A DNA stretch of 64,000 nt from Bacteroidia bacterium (lineage in GTDB: Bacteria > Bacteroidota > Bacteroidia > M30B66), in NCBI GenBank assembly GCA_018401705.1, contig JAGYKL010000009.1:1-64000 (forward strand). Reading direction: 5' to 3'. Made by a program: the position numbers and the translations under genes. The notes under the pieces are model-generated. The model was not told the DNA's origin. It was given only the letters and a program-made list of their open reading frames with translations, and searched no databases. Below, piece after piece: positions 9,562-19,581 of this stretch (position 1 is the stretch's first letter; each line of letters begins with the position of its first letter).

Positions 9562-9885
9562 ATGGTGGAATGGATCCGCTTGATTGATATTTCTCAATTA
9601 GATGAAATACAATCCCTCTCCTTTCAGGAAGAGAAAGGAGTTGCCATTTTCAAGCATAGCACAAGGTGTTCTATCAGTTCCATGGCTAAAAATCGCCTGG
9701 ACAAAGGCCAATCAAATATTCCTTCTTATTATCTTGATTTAATTCAGTTCCGTTCCATTAGCAATGAAATTGCTAATCGTTTTGGGATTCAGCATGAATC
9801 ACCACAGTTAATTATTATCAAAGACGGAAAGGCAATTGAGCATAGCTCGCATAATATGGTATCGCCGTCTCAGCTTTTGCGATAA
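9562..9885 (+). CDS. ytxJ: bacillithiol system redox-active protein YtxJ
   Basis: A 107-residue thioredoxin-fold monothiol protein of the YtxJ (DUF2847) family. The signature FKHSTRCSISSMAKNRL is clear, with a single active-site Cys in the TRC motif; the common family form has TRCPIS, so Pro is replaced by Ser here. SPQLIIIKDGKAI forms the typical later strand. YtxJ is proposed to be a bacilliredoxin-like partner of bacillithiol, implying that the organism uses this thiol. The 3' end overlaps the converging OsmC gene by 16 bases. Confidence 0.88.
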   Translation: MVEWIRLIDISQLDEIQSLSFQEEKGVAIFKHSTRCSISSMAKNRLDKGQSNIPSYYLDLIQFRSISNEIANRFGIQHESPQLIIIKDGKAIEHSSHNMVSPSQLLR

Positions 9886-10292
9886 GTGTCCCAATCAAAA
9901 TGAATATCCTGCTCTAGTTCTGAACTAACACTCAATGCTACCGGACAAGTGCGTGCAGCTTTTTCGAGTATTACTTTTTGACGATCAGTTAATTCAGCTG
10001 AGAAATTATAAAACCTGATTATAATTTTACCAATCCTTCTTGGATTTGACTCCATTACTTTGGTAACATCCGCCAACATGTTGGCTATATCAATTGAATG
10101 AATCTCTGCAGAAATACCCATTAAGGTCATCATGCAAGCTGAAAGCGCAGCACAAACGGTATCAGTAGGAGAGAACATTTCTCCTTTTCCTTTATTATCA
10201 ACTGGTGCGTCGGTCATAAATTGACTACCCGATGCAAGATGAGTTTGCCTAGTTCTTAGGTTTCCGAGATACTCCGAGCGAATGGTTATCAT
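9870..10292 (-). CDS. OsmC/Ohr family peroxide-related protein
   Basis: A 140-residue OsmC-fold protein; the family reduces organic hydroperoxides through two cysteines. Both are visible: SPTDTVCAALSACM carries the first and TCPVALSVS the second. There is also the N-terminal strand with TDAPVDNKGKGE typical of the YhfA-like branch. It is a single-gene unit converging on ytxJ, so two thiol-redox genes share a 3' boundary. The exact substrate within the OsmC superfamily cannot be read from the sequence. Confidence 0.9.
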   Translation of the reverse strand: MITIRSEYLGNLRTRQTHLASGSQFMTDAPVDNKGKGEMFSPTDTVCAALSACMMTLMGISAEIHSIDIANMLADVTKVMESNPRRIGKIIIRFYNFSAELTDRQKVILEKAARTCPVALSVSSELEQDIHFDWDTYRKS

Positions 10293-10310
10293 GTAGCTAT
10301 AAATCTATTG

Positions 10311-10318
10311 TATCTTTG
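10311..10318 (+). promoter_or_regulatory. -7 element TATCTTTG, 5 bases before ATG
   Basis: A perfect TAnnTTTG Bacteroidota -7 box ending five bases before the ATG at 10324, which predicts a leaderless or almost leaderless mRNA. No clear TTG at -33. Confidence 0.5.
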
Positions 10319-10323
10319 CACAA

Positions 10324-11109
10324 ATGCCTCAAAATTACCTAAAAAAAGCAAGTGCTCTTATTGTGCTTTTCCTGCTGATTTGTCTGGGAGAATCTTCTTC
10401 TGTCTTTTCTCAGGAGTTTGAGAACATTGTTGATGTTGAAGAGAAAGGCATTTTATATAATCGAATAAATCATTTTGGCTTCATGCTTCATACGAATGGA
10501 GTTGGCATCAATTATAGACATGGAAAAAACCTAAGTGGTTACAGCTATCTGCTAGGCGATTTTCAATTGCTCAGCATGAGGCACCCAAAAGAAGTTAAAA
10601 GTATCAATCCTTTCAGCGATAACAATTCGGGCTTTATTTATGGAAAGCTTAATTCTGTAAATATTCTCAGAACTGGAATCGGGAAACAAAAAACCATCAA
10701 TGCCAAAGGTGATAAAGGCGGCGTAGAGATTTCTCTTGCTGCTTATACAGGAGCCTCCTGGGCTTTTGTTAAACCTGTTTATTTAACTATTTTTCAATTT
10801 AGCGACCAGTTAGGAGTTGATGAAGTAGTTGCCAAATATGACCCTGACATTCATTATCCTGATAATATTTCAGGTAGAGCTTCTGCCCTCAAAGGATTCG
10901 ACCAACTTAGAATCCATCCGGGACTTTACGGCAGTTTTTTAATAAATCTCGAGTTTGGCAAAGAACAAACTCGTCTAAAAATGGTTGAAACAGGAGCCAC
11001 TTTGGATGTTTTTGCCAAGCCTATTCCAATTATGGCGTTTTCGCCTAAAAGCAATTATTTTTTCAACTTCTTTATCCGGGTTTTACTCGGAAAGAAATGG
11101 AACAAGTGA
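10324..11109 (+). CDS. secreted hypothetical protein, probable outer-membrane barrel
   Basis: A 261-residue protein with an N-terminal signal (hydrophobic run [15 protein letters not shown], then SVFSQ). The mature part alternates polar and hydrophobic residues in strands ([45 protein letters not shown]) and ends near a hydrophobic strand, which suggests an outer-membrane beta-barrel or related envelope protein. I do not recognise a named family. It overlaps lipA by 13 bases, so the two are co-transcribed; the functional link to lipoate synthesis is unknown. Confidence 0.75.
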   Translation: MPQNYLKKASALIVLFLLICLGESSSVFSQEFENIVDVEEKGILYNRINHFGFMLHTNGVGINYRHGKNLSGYSYLLGDFQLLSMRHPKEVKSINPFSDNNSGFIYGKLNSVNILRTGIGKQKTINAKGDKGGVEISLAAYTGASWAFVKPVYLTIFQFSDQLGVDEVVAKYDPDIHYPDNISGRASALKGFDQLRIHPGLYGSFLINLEFGKEQTRLKMVETGATLDVFAKPIPIMAFSPKSNYFFNFFIRVLLGKKWNK

Positions 11110-11984
11110 GTATGAAAGAAACAGAGGTAATTACCGAAAAGCCTAAAAGAACAAAACCTGATTGGTTAAGAGTTAAACTTCCTACAGGTAAAGAATATGC
11201 ACAAGTTAGAAAACTTGTGGATGAACATAAATTGCATACTATCTGCGAAAGCGGTAATTGTCCCAACATGGGCGAATGCTGGGGAGCAGGCACAGCTACC
11301 TTTATGATTTTAGGTAATATTTGCACACGTTCGTGTGGATTTTGTGCCGTTGCCACGGGGATGCCAAGTGCTGTTGACTGGCAAGAGCCGTCTCGTGTTG
11401 CAAGTTCAGTGAAGTTGATGCAGGTAAAACATGCCGTTGTTACTTCAGTTGACAGAGATGATTTAAAAGATGGGGGTTCCATTATTTGGGTTGAAACGGT
11501 TGAAGCAATACGACGCGAAAGTCCCGGAACCACCTTAGAAACTCTGATTCCTGATTTCATGGGTAAATGGGAAAATCTACAACGTATTATAGATGTTAAG
11601 CCTGAAATTGTTTCTCATAACCTTGAAACAGTAAGAAGGCTCACTCGTCAAGTAAGAATTCAGGCTCAATACGACAGAAGCTTAGAGGTATTAAGAAGAT
11701 TAAAAGAAGGTGGCTGCAAAACAAAGTCAGGTGTAATGCTCGGACTAGGAGAAACTGATGAGGAAATCAGAGAAACCATGAGAGATCTTTCTAATAACAA
11801 CGTAGATATTCTCACACTTGGGCAATACCTGCAGCCAACACCGAAACATCTCCCAGTTGCTGAATTTGTTACTCCAGAAAGATTTGCCGAATACAAAGAA
11901 TTTGGATTATCTCTAGGTTTCAAATATGTTGAAAGCGGCCCATTGGTTCGCTCTTCTTACCACGCCGAGAAGCATTTATTCTAA
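11097..11984 (+). CDS. lipA: lipoyl synthase (radical SAM)
   Basis: A 295-residue enzyme that inserts two sulfurs into octanoyl groups on lipoyl domains. It has the auxiliary cluster motif [12 protein letters not shown] (Cys50, 55, 61), the radical-SAM motif CTRSCGFC (Cys76, 80, 83) and the conserved C-terminal RSSYHAE serine motif. The ATG at 11097 overlaps the previous gene by 13 bases; an alternative ATG at 11112 is equally compatible. No lipB is next to it. Identity is certain. Confidence 0.98.
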   Translation: MEQVSMKETEVITEKPKRTKPDWLRVKLPTGKEYAQVRKLVDEHKLHTICESGNCPNMGECWGAGTATFMILGNICTRSCGFCAVATGMPSAVDWQEPSRVASSVKLMQVKHAVVTSVDRDDLKDGGSIIWVETVEAIRRESPGTTLETLIPDFMGKWENLQRIIDVKPEIVSHNLETVRRLTRQVRIQAQYDRSLEVLRRLKEGGCKTKSGVMLGLGETDEEIRETMRDLSNNNVDILTLGQYLQPTPKHLPVAEFVTPERFAEYKEFGLSLGFKYVESGPLVRSSYHAEKHLF

Positions 11985-12059
11985 ATTGCAATTTCACACT
12001 CAGCAATATAGCAGAATTGCCATTTTGCAAACGAAAGTGATATGTTAATAAATTTTTAA

Positions 12060-13184
<1,125 letters not shown>

Positions 13185-13215
13185 TATAGGTTAGTTTGAT
13201 TTTGGGAAACGAAGG

Positions 13216-13244
13216 TCCCGGTAGCGCAAGCTCACCGGGATTTT
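13216..13244 (+). terminator. gapA rho-independent terminator
   Basis: TCCCGGT (13216-13222) pairs with ACCGGGA (13234-13240). The inner AGC/GCT pair is capped by a GCAA tetraloop, with a single bulged C. TTTT follows. Confidence 0.8.
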
Positions 13245-13298
13245 CGCATTTATGAACCTATTACTCTTTCTATCATAAGGAAAGATTCGTTTTTCTTG

Positions 13299-13306
13299 TA
13301 ATTTTG
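13299..13306 (+). promoter_or_regulatory. -7 element TAATTTTG, 5 bases before ATG
   Basis: A perfect TAnnTTTG ends five bases before the ATG at 13312; predicts a leaderless or near-leaderless transcript. Confidence 0.5.
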
Positions 13307-13311
13307 AATCG

Positions 13312-14331
13312 ATGATAGCACTACGCCCCGTTGAAAAAATAGACGCAGCAAATATTGGTCTCATGATTTTATCATGTGCCATTGCCTTTGTAATCCCTTT
13401 TGAGCTTTTCCTTTTTTCATATGCAGTTCTAGGTCCGCTTCACTATCTCACAGAGATAGGATGGCTTCATAAAAAAGGCTATTTCACAACTGGCAAATAT
13501 GATTACGTCTTGCTAGCCGTGCTTGCTGGCTTAATCACATTAGGCTTTTTAGGTCTTTCAGATTCTCTCGAAGGAGTTTCGAATGGACTCATTTATCTGG
13601 GCTTTCTTATGGCATTGGCAATGGTGGTTTTCAAAGACCCAACAATTAAAGTGATTAGTGCCATTGTAATTCTGTTTTCTACATTCTTATTTAGAGATTC
13701 TACCTTCTACGATTACTTCTTTGCTATCTATTTGCCAACTATTATTCACGTATTCATCTTTACTGGATTATTTATAGTTTATGGTGCTTTAAAAAGCAAA
13801 AGCCGACTTGGCTTTATTTCAGTTCTCGTTTTTATCCTATGCGCAGCTAGCTTTTTCCTTATCCCGGCTGGATACTCGCCTTTCGCCTCAAAGAAGTATA
13901 TTCAAAATAGCTTCACTGGATTTGTGGAACTTAACCGTCAGTTAATAAACCTATTTGGATTAGCTGAATTAAAGGAGTTTAACCGTGCTACTGTGGTAGA
14001 AAATGTAAATGTAATTTTTAGCTCTCAGGCAGGTTACATGGTCATGAGATTCATTGCCTTTGCCTATACCTATCATTACCTCAACTGGTTTTCAAAGACT
14101 TCTGTAATTCAATGGCATAAAGTCTCTCGAAATACTCTTATAGCTATCATTAGCATTTGGGCTATTTCTATTGCAATTTATGCCTACGATTATATGATAG
14201 GTTTAAAATGGCTCTTCTTACTGAGTTTCCTTCATGTATTACTCGAATTTCCACTTAATTACAGAAGCATCATTGGTATAGGTACCGAACTTAAATCAAT
14301 GTTGATTCCAAATCGAATGAAACAAGTCTGA
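13312..14331 (+). CDS. polytopic membrane protein with four intramembrane His
   Basis: A 339-residue protein with about nine hydrophobic segments and no recognised family signature. Four histidines lie in or at the edges of membrane segments: His44 in GPLHYLTE, His146 in PTIIHVF, His255 in AYTYHYLNWF and His308 in SFLHVLLEFP. Two are followed three or four residues later by Glu. This layout resembles membrane metalloenzymes such as Brp/Blh carotenoid oxygenases, but the motifs are not the canonical ones, so that relation is speculative. It ends one base before fmt and is likely co-transcribed with it. Confidence 0.75.
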   Translation: MIALRPVEKIDAANIGLMILSCAIAFVIPFELFLFSYAVLGPLHYLTEIGWLHKKGYFTTGKYDYVLLAVLAGLITLGFLGLSDSLEGVSNGLIYLGFLMALAMVVFKDPTIKVISAIVILFSTFLFRDSTFYDYFFAIYLPTIIHVFIFTGLFIVYGALKSKSRLGFISVLVFILCAASFFLIPAGYSPFASKKYIQNSFTGFVELNRQLINLFGLAELKEFNRATVVENVNVIFSSQAGYMVMRFIAFAYTYHYLNWFSKTSVIQWHKVSRNTLIAIISIWAISIAIYAYDYMIGLKWLFLLSFLHVLLEFPLNYRSIIGIGTELKSMLIPNRMKQV

Positions 14332-14332
14332 T

Positions 14333-15283
14333 ATGAGAATTGTGTTCCTTGGAACTCCTGATTTTGCTGTTGCAACTTTAGAAAAGCTAATAGAGAAAGA
14401 TTTAAATGTTGTTGCAGTAGTTACAGCGCCCGACAGACCTTCAGGTCGCGGATTGAAATTAAAGCAATCGGCGGTTGCAGATGCTGCTCAAAGGCATAAT
14501 ATACCGGTTCTTAAACCTGAGAAACTTAAAAACCCTGAATTTTTAGCCGAACTTGAAGCTTATAAAGCAGATGTTCAAGTTGTAGTAGCATTTAGAATGC
14601 TTCCCGAAATTGTTTGGAATATGCCTCCTTTGGGAACATATAACCTCCATGCCTCATTACTTCCCCAGTATAGAGGAGCTGCTCCTATCAATCATGCTAT
14701 AATTCAAGGTGAAAGGCTTACCGGTGTAACAACGTTTAAACTTATCCATGAAATTGATAAAGGCTCTATCGCCCTGCAAAGGAAAATCTCAGTTGGAGAG
14801 AATACTACAGCCGGAGAATTACATGACGAAATGATGCAAGTTGGGGCTTCGCTCATGGTCGAAACCCTGAAACAACTCCAAAAAGGAGAACTAAGACTAA
14901 TCAGTCAGGACATAGCAAAGGATACTGAATTCAAAGAAGCACCAAAGCTGAATCCTGATTTCTGCAGTTTCAATAAAAACATGAACTGCCTTCAATTACA
15001 CAATTTCATTCGTGGCCTGAGCCCCTTTCCAGGTGTAAATGCAACCCTGAACGAGAACGGTGAGTTGAAGAAAATAAAACTGTATTTGTCTGCTCTTAGC
15101 CCAGAGGCTACTTCAGGTGACAAGAAAACTGGAGCTGTTCTCATTGAGAAAAATCGACTATATATATGTATGAGCGACGGAATTTTGGAAATTCTTGAGC
15201 TTCAACCTGCCGGAAAACGAAGAATGAAGGCCAGTGAATTCATAAATGGCTTGCATTCTATAGCCAACATGAGCTTTGAATAG
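14333..15283 (+). CDS. fmt: methionyl-tRNA formyltransferase
   Basis: A 316-residue enzyme that formylates initiator Met-tRNA using 10-formyl-THF. The N-terminus VFLGTPDFAV, the cofactor motif NLHASLLPQYRGAAPINHAI and the later HDEMM segment are all canonical, and the C-terminal OB-like domain is present. It starts one base after the stop of the four-His membrane protein. This is the housekeeping copy, in contrast to the partial formyltransferase at the left edge. Confidence 0.97.
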   Translation: MRIVFLGTPDFAVATLEKLIEKDLNVVAVVTAPDRPSGRGLKLKQSAVADAAQRHNIPVLKPEKLKNPEFLAELEAYKADVQVVVAFRMLPEIVWNMPPLGTYNLHASLLPQYRGAAPINHAIIQGERLTGVTTFKLIHEIDKGSIALQRKISVGENTTAGELHDEMMQVGASLMVETLKQLQKGELRLISQDIAKDTEFKEAPKLNPDFCSFNKNMNCLQLHNFIRGLSPFPGVNATLNENGELKKIKLYLSALSPEATSGDKKTGAVLIEKNRLYICMSDGILEILELQPAGKRRMKASEFINGLHSIANMSFE

Positions 15284-15409
15284 TCATTTTTTTAGCTATT
15301 TCTTACAGAAAAATCACATCAAAGCCACGATTAACGGGCATTTCAGGGTAGAGTTATTAACAAAACCGTAGATTTATCAACAAAATCAAGGGTTTCAGGG
15401 CATTAGGTA

Positions 15410-15439
15410 TTGCAAGGGAATGTTTTTCCAATAAATTTG
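15410..15439 (+). promoter_or_regulatory. promoter of HU gene (TTG, 19 bp, TAAATTTG)
   Basis: TTG at 15410-15412, a 19-base spacer and TAAATTTG at 15432-15439 match the Bacteroidota promoter. The leader to the ATG at 15489 would be about 45 bases. Confidence 0.7.
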
Positions 15440-15488
15440 CTCAGAGAGAACAAAAAAATATCTGTAAAACCCTCAAAACCAAAACATC

Positions 15489-15761
15489 ATGAACAAAGCA
15501 GAATTAATCGATGCTATCGCATCACACGCAGAACTTTCTAAAGTTGACGCTAAGAAAGCTCTTGACGCATTTATCGCAGCTACTACTAACGCTCTTAAGA
15601 AAGACGAGCGTGTAGCTTTAGTAGGTTTCGGTTCTTTTTCAGTTTCTAAGCGTGCAGCCCGTAAAGGCCGTAACCCACAAACTGGTAAAGAAATCAAAAT
15701 CAGCGCTAAAAAAGTAGTTAAGTTCAAAGCTGGAAGCGAGCTTTCTACAAAAGTGAAATAA
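15489..15761 (+). CDS. HU family DNA-binding protein
   Basis: A 90-residue histone-like protein that bends and compacts DNA. The N-terminal MNKAELIDAIA, the central VGFGSFSV turn and the DNA-arm motif GRNPQTGKEIKI with the conserved Pro are all intact. Codons are strongly biased toward a few choices, consistent with high expression. It is flanked by its own promoter and a strong terminator, so monocistronic. Confidence 0.97.
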   Translation: MNKAELIDAIASHAELSKVDAKKALDAFIAATTNALKKDERVALVGFGSFSVSKRAARKGRNPQTGKEIKISAKKVVKFKAGSELSTKVK

Positions 15762-15785
15762 GATTTTCTTTTAGAAAACGAAAAG

Positions 15786-15811
15786 CCCTCCCCTCAAGGA
15801 GGGTTTTTTAT
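15786..15811 (+). terminator. HU rho-independent terminator
   Basis: CCCTCC (15786-15791), loop CCTCAA, GGAGGG (15798-15803), followed by TTTTTTATTTTT. The T-tract also contains TATTTTTG (15809-15816), which could serve as the -7 box of the next gene. Confidence 0.9.
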
Positions 15812-15831
15812 TTTTGTATACCTATATCATC

Positions 15832-16884
15832 ATGAGCAAACAGCAAAAAATAGAATCCTTCGACCCAAACGGCCCTGGACAAAATGATCTTAATATTTTC
15901 GGACTTCCCTTTACAGAAGAAGAGGCAGATATCATTCTTCTCCCTGTGCCCTGGGAAGTAACAGTTAGTTATGGTGGCGGCACCATCAATGGACCTTCGG
16001 CTATTATGGAAGCCTCATTACAGGTAGACCTTTACGATTCGGATGTTCCTGATGCCTGGAAAGCTGGGATATTTATGCTTGATGAGGATGACGCAATTAG
16101 AGCCTTGAGCATTGCTTCGAGAGAAAAGGCTGAAGAATATATTAATTCACTTGCTGAAGGAGCTCAACAGAATAGTTATCAAAGAACAATTGATCAAGTT
16201 AATGCGGCTTGCGAAGAAATGATTGCATTCGTTCACGAAGAAACCTCTAAGGTTCTTGATAATGATAAAGTTTGCGGACTCGTTGGAGGAGACCACAGCA
16301 CACCTTTAGGATTTTTAAAAGCTCTTGCCGAGCGGAATGAGTCATTTGGCATTCTTCAAATTGATGCTCATATGGATTTAAGAAAGGCATATGAAGGCTT
16401 CACCTATTCTCATGCTTCTATTATGTACAATGCGCTTCAATTGCCTCAGGTGAGCAGATTAGTTCAGGTAGGTATTCGAGATTATTGTCAAGAAGAAATT
16501 GAAGTCATGGAATCTGAGGGGCCAAGAGTTGTTACTTATTTTGATCATCAGTTACAATCAGGCCATTTTGAAGGAAAAACATGGGCTACTCAGTCTAAAG
16601 ACATCGTTGAATGTCTTCCTGATTTAGTGTACATCAGCTTTGATATTGATGGTCTAGACCCAGTTCTTTGTCCACACACAGGCACTCCCGTTCCTGGAGG
16701 ATTAAGCTATCAACAGGCGGTGTATCTGTTAAGAATGGTGGTTGAAAGTGGCAGAAGGATTATTGGATTTGACCTTAATGAGGTTTCCCCTGGCGATACC
16801 GACTGGGATGCAAATGTTGCTGCTCGTTTACTTTTAAAACAATGTGTGCTTGCAGGTAAGTCAGTTGACCTTTTTCCAGGTTAA
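15832..16884 (+). CDS. agmatinase/arginase (ureohydrolase) family protein
   Basis: A 350-residue binuclear manganese hydrolase. The metal ligands are in GGDHSTPLG, DAHMDLR, and SFDIDGLDPVLCPHTGTPVPGG. The ATG at 15832 matches the family N-terminus; an upstream TTG lies inside the terminator tail. Family members cleave agmatine or arginine, or other guanidino compounds, to urea. No arginine decarboxylase gene lies next to it, so the substrate is not settled here, though agmatine-family enzymes of this length are common in Bacteroidota. It converges on pdxH with one base between the stops. Confidence 0.9.
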   Translation: MSKQQKIESFDPNGPGQNDLNIFGLPFTEEEADIILLPVPWEVTVSYGGGTINGPSAIMEASLQVDLYDSDVPDAWKAGIFMLDEDDAIRALSIASREKAEEYINSLAEGAQQNSYQRTIDQVNAACEEMIAFVHEETSKVLDNDKVCGLVGGDHSTPLGFLKALAERNESFGILQIDAHMDLRKAYEGFTYSHASIMYNALQLPQVSRLVQVGIRDYCQEEIEVMESEGPRVVTYFDHQLQSGHFEGKTWATQSKDIVECLPDLVYISFDIDGLDPVLCPHTGTPVPGGLSYQQAVYLLRMVVESGRRIIGFDLNEVSPGDTDWDANVAARLLLKQCVLAGKSVDLFPG

Positions 16885-16885
16885 G

Positions 16886-17530
16886 TTAGGGAGCAAGCCT
16901 AAATCTTTCCCACATATCTTCTTCTCCTAAAGAATAGCAAATTCTGTCGTGCAATCTATTTTCACGTCCTTGCCAGAATTCGGCATATTGGATCACCATC
17001 ATAAAACCTCCCCAATGAGGTGGACATGGAACTTCCTTTCCCTCAAATTCCTTTGAGTAGTTCACTTCTGCCAATTCGATTTCATGCCTTGATTCAATTT
17101 TCTGACTTTGAGGTGACGTCCAAGCACCAATTTGACTTCCTCGTGGTCTTTGAGCAAAATACTTCTCAGAATCTTCTCTGCTCATTTTATGAATAATACC
17201 TTCGAAACGAACCTGACGCTCTAATTCTGGCCAAAAGAAAGTTATCGCAGCCTTCGGCTGGAATGCCAATTCTTTGCCTTTTCTACTTTCATAATTTGTA
17301 TAAAAGCCAATTCCTTCAGATAAAATATCTCTAACCAACACAATGCGAGCTGAAGGTTGACCAGTGCTACTTACAGTTGATAACATCATTGCATTTGGCT
17401 CAATAATCTTTGACTCAACAGCTTCACCAAACCAGGTCTTGAACTGCTCCATAGGATGATTGGCTGTGTGAGCCTCATCGAGCCTCGCCATTATATACTC
17501 TTTTCTTAGTTCTAAAAGATTGTCCATCAT
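16886..17530 (-). CDS. pdxH: pyridoxine/pyridoxamine 5'-phosphate oxidase
   Basis: A 214-residue FMN enzyme that makes pyridoxal 5'-phosphate, the last step of vitamin B6 synthesis and salvage. It has the FMN-binding RIVLVRDI and YTNYESRKGKEL segments, the RPRGSQIGAW motif, and the C-terminal WQGRENRLHDR and ERFRLAP typical of PdxH. Length is normal. It is a single gene divergent from the YqgE gene. Confidence 0.96.
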   Translation of the reverse strand: MMDNLLELRKEYIMARLDEAHTANHPMEQFKTWFGEAVESKIIEPNAMMLSTVSSTGQPSARIVLVRDILSEGIGFYTNYESRKGKELAFQPKAAITFFWPELERQVRFEGIIHKMSREDSEKYFAQRPRGSQIGAWTSPQSQKIESRHEIELAEVNYSKEFEGKEVPCPPHWGGFMMVIQYAEFWQGRENRLHDRICYSLGEEDMWERFRLAP

Positions 17531-17627
17531 AATCAGAATTGTTCTGCAAATTGGAGAATTTCACTCATTAATAAACTGATTAATATCAGTCTTCGGCTTG
17601 AATAACCGATAAAACCATGATTTTGTT

Positions 17628-17659
17628 TTTGTTATAGGGTTATTTAAAAAGTAACTTTA
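17628..17659 (+). promoter_or_regulatory. probable promoter upstream of YqgE/AlgH gene
   Basis: TTTG at 17628-17631 and TAACTTTA at 17652-17659 (one mismatch to TAnnTTTG) separated by 20 bases; about 37 bases before the ATG. Confidence 0.45.
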
Positions 17660-17696
17660 TAGAAGTTGATTCGTTTTAACAAAAAACAGCTGGCAT

Positions 17697-18257
17697 ATGA
17701 AGCAGCGTCATTTAGCACCCACAAAAGGAAGAATACTCATCTCAGAGCCATTTCTTAACGATTCATTCTTTAAGCGTTCGGCAATACTTCTTGCCGAGAA
17801 CACTGAAAAAGGAGCAATGGGCTTCATTTTAAACAAACCTGTAGGCTACTCTATTCATGAGCTAATTAACGATTTTCCTGAGTTTGATGCTCAAGTTTAC
17901 TTTGGAGGTCCGGTAGAGAGCAATTCATTGTTTTTTATTCATACAGCTCCTGATTTATTAGGATTCTCTTTCGAAATTGAAGATGGAATCTATTACGGCG
18001 GCAATTATGACAAAGTAAAAGATTATGCATCTCTGGGCTTATTAAAGCCCGATCAAATTAGATTTTTTGCTGGTTATTCGGGTTGGGATACTGGTCAGCT
18101 CGATTTTGAAATGGAAGAAGATTCATGGTTAATCTTTGAACGACCACAGAAGTTAATGGAAATGAAACCTGAATCTCTTTGGCGAGAGCTATTGAAGAAA
18201 AGCCATAGCGAATTGGCTATTTGGGCGAATTACCCCGATGACCCTTCCCTAAATTAA
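17697..18257 (+). CDS. YqgE/AlgH family protein
   Basis: A 186-residue UPF0301/AlgH protein. The start LAPTKGRILISEPFLND, the GAMGFILNKPVG loop, the VYFGGPVESNSLFFIH strand and the later RFFAGYSGWDTGQL are family hallmarks. AlgH influences alginate expression in Pseudomonas and the family may be involved in stress responses, but the biochemical role is not established. Its stop overlaps the end of the converging aminotransferase gene by four bases. Confidence 0.92.
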   Translation: MKQRHLAPTKGRILISEPFLNDSFFKRSAILLAENTEKGAMGFILNKPVGYSIHELINDFPEFDAQVYFGGPVESNSLFFIHTAPDLLGFSFEIEDGIYYGGNYDKVKDYASLGLLKPDQIRFFAGYSGWDTGQLDFEMEEDSWLIFERPQKLMEMKPESLWRELLKKSHSELAIWANYPDDPSLN

Positions 18258-19108
18258 AAAACAGCCGAAGCATTTAATTGATCAACCAACTTTTTAGTAA
18301 AGGTTCCAAAATACCTTTTCTCTCTAAATGCCAAAACCCATCTTAATCCGGTAACTGCATTCGTGAGAAAAACCTCTTCGGCACGATAAAAATCCTCCGT
18401 AAGAAGAATAGCTTCGTCAACTTGGTATGAGTTCTCCTTTAGCCAGTTAATCATATTTTTTCTCATAACTCCCGGTAATATTCCCTCACTAACAGGTGGT
18501 GTAAGCACACGCTTATCGGGTAAAACAAGAAATACATTTGAAGAATTTGCCTCGCAAATTCGGCCGTGCTCGTTTAGAATAAGAGCTTCATCCCAGTTAT
18601 TATCTCTGGCATAACGAGCAGCCAAAACGTATAATAAAGCATTTGCACTTTTAATTCCAGCTAAGGCATTTACTGGCTTTCTGATTTCAGAATACATACC
18701 TAGTCTGAGCCCTTTTTGATTAAGCTGGTAACCGCCAGATGAAATCTCTTGTGCTGTGATAATAACATGTACCTGATCTGTTTCTGGCATATATGCCCCG
18801 CCTTCCTTACGAAATACTGAAAGCCTAACCCTGGCCGATTGATATTCCTTTTGCTCGCAAAGAACTTTAATATCTTCACAAATCTGCAAAGGGTTCAATA
18901 AAGTGGTATCTAAACCCAAGGTATACATTCCGCCGACCAGGCGAACAAAATGGTCATCTACAAAAAAGATTTCCCCCCGTGTATAGTGCATTGTTTCAAA
19001 AACCCCATCACCATAACAGAAGCTTCTATTTTCAGCACCATTTCTTAACTGGCTTTGAGGAATAATTACCCCGTTATATGAAATTAAGTCGTTTACTGAG
19101 GAAGACAT
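18254..19108 (-). CDS. class IV aminotransferase (aminodeoxychorismate lyase/BCAT-like)
   Basis: A 284-residue PLP enzyme of fold type IV. YNGVIIPQSQ opens the fold, YGDGVFETMHY is the usual early motif, IKSANALLYVLAAR carries the Schiff-base lysine, and the region EANSSNVFLVLPDKRVLTPP is typical. It is most similar in length and motif to 4-amino-4-deoxychorismate lyase (PabC, folate synthesis) or D-amino-acid aminotransferases; this cannot be separated by eye. The start overlaps the phosphatase gene by 16 bases, the middle of a three-gene overlapping unit. Confidence 0.87.
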   Translation of the reverse strand: MSSSVNDLISYNGVIIPQSQLRNGAENRSFCYGDGVFETMHYTRGEIFFVDDHFVRLVGGMYTLGLDTTLLNPLQICEDIKVLCEQKEYQSARVRLSVFRKEGGAYMPETDQVHVIITAQEISSGGYQLNQKGLRLGMYSEIRKPVNALAGIKSANALLYVLAARYARDNNWDEALILNEHGRICEANSSNVFLVLPDKRVLTPPVSEGILPGVMRKNMINWLKENSYQVDEAILLTEDFYRAEEVFLTNAVTGLRWVLAFREKRYFGTFTKKLVDQLNASAVF

Positions 19109-19581
19109 GCTAATAGCTGATTTAATGATGGATTAGGTGGTAATTTATATCCTTTTACTCCTGCTCCTTCAGCAGCCTCAACATCTCTGTCCTTATCTCC
19201 AATCATAAGACAAAGTTTAGGGTCAAGATCGAATCTGCCAATTGCCTTTTGAACAAGCAAGGATTGAGGTTTGCGGCATAGACAATTGCCAAAATCAGGG
19301 TGGTGTGGACAATAGTAAATCGCATCGAAAGAGAGATTATGGCCAGCAAGTTCTTCATTCATAAAATCATGACAAGCGTCAACTAAATCATGCTTATAAA
19401 GCTCTTTGGCAATACCAGCCTGATTAGTAATTATGATGCATAGGTAGCCTCTTTTCTTTACTTCATAAAGAAAAGGGATAAGTTCAGGTAGCAATTCAAA
19501 CTCCTCGAACCTTTGAATGTAATCGCCAATTTCGCGATTAACTATTCCGTCTCTATCTAGAAAAACTGCCTTTCTACTCAT
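19093..19581 (-). CDS. HAD-IIIA phosphatase, GmhB-like
   Basis: A 162-residue HAD phosphatase. The catalytic FLDRDGIVN is at the N-terminus, ITNQAGIA supplies the second motif, and GDKDRDVEAA the fourth. Between them lies the zinc-binding loop YYCPHHPDFGNCLCRKP that is characteristic of D-glycero-D-manno-heptose 1,7-bisphosphate phosphatases and related histidinol phosphatases. It may supply heptose for lipopolysaccharide, but no other heptose gene is near. It overlaps the rhomboid gene by four bases (ATGA). Confidence 0.87.
   Translation of the reverse strand: MSRKAVFLDRDGIVNREIGDYIQRFEEFELLPELIPFLYEVKKRGYLCIIITNQAGIAKELYKHDLVDACHDFMNEELAGHNLSFDAIYYCPHHPDFGNCLCRKPQSLLVQKAIGRFDLDPKLCLMIGDKDRDVEAAEGAGVKGYKLPPNPSLNQLLACLPQ

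Noticed and set aside
11072-11560. 162-residue minus-strand frame opposite lipA
   Set aside because: Antisense shadow of the lipA reading frame; no start signal or family match.
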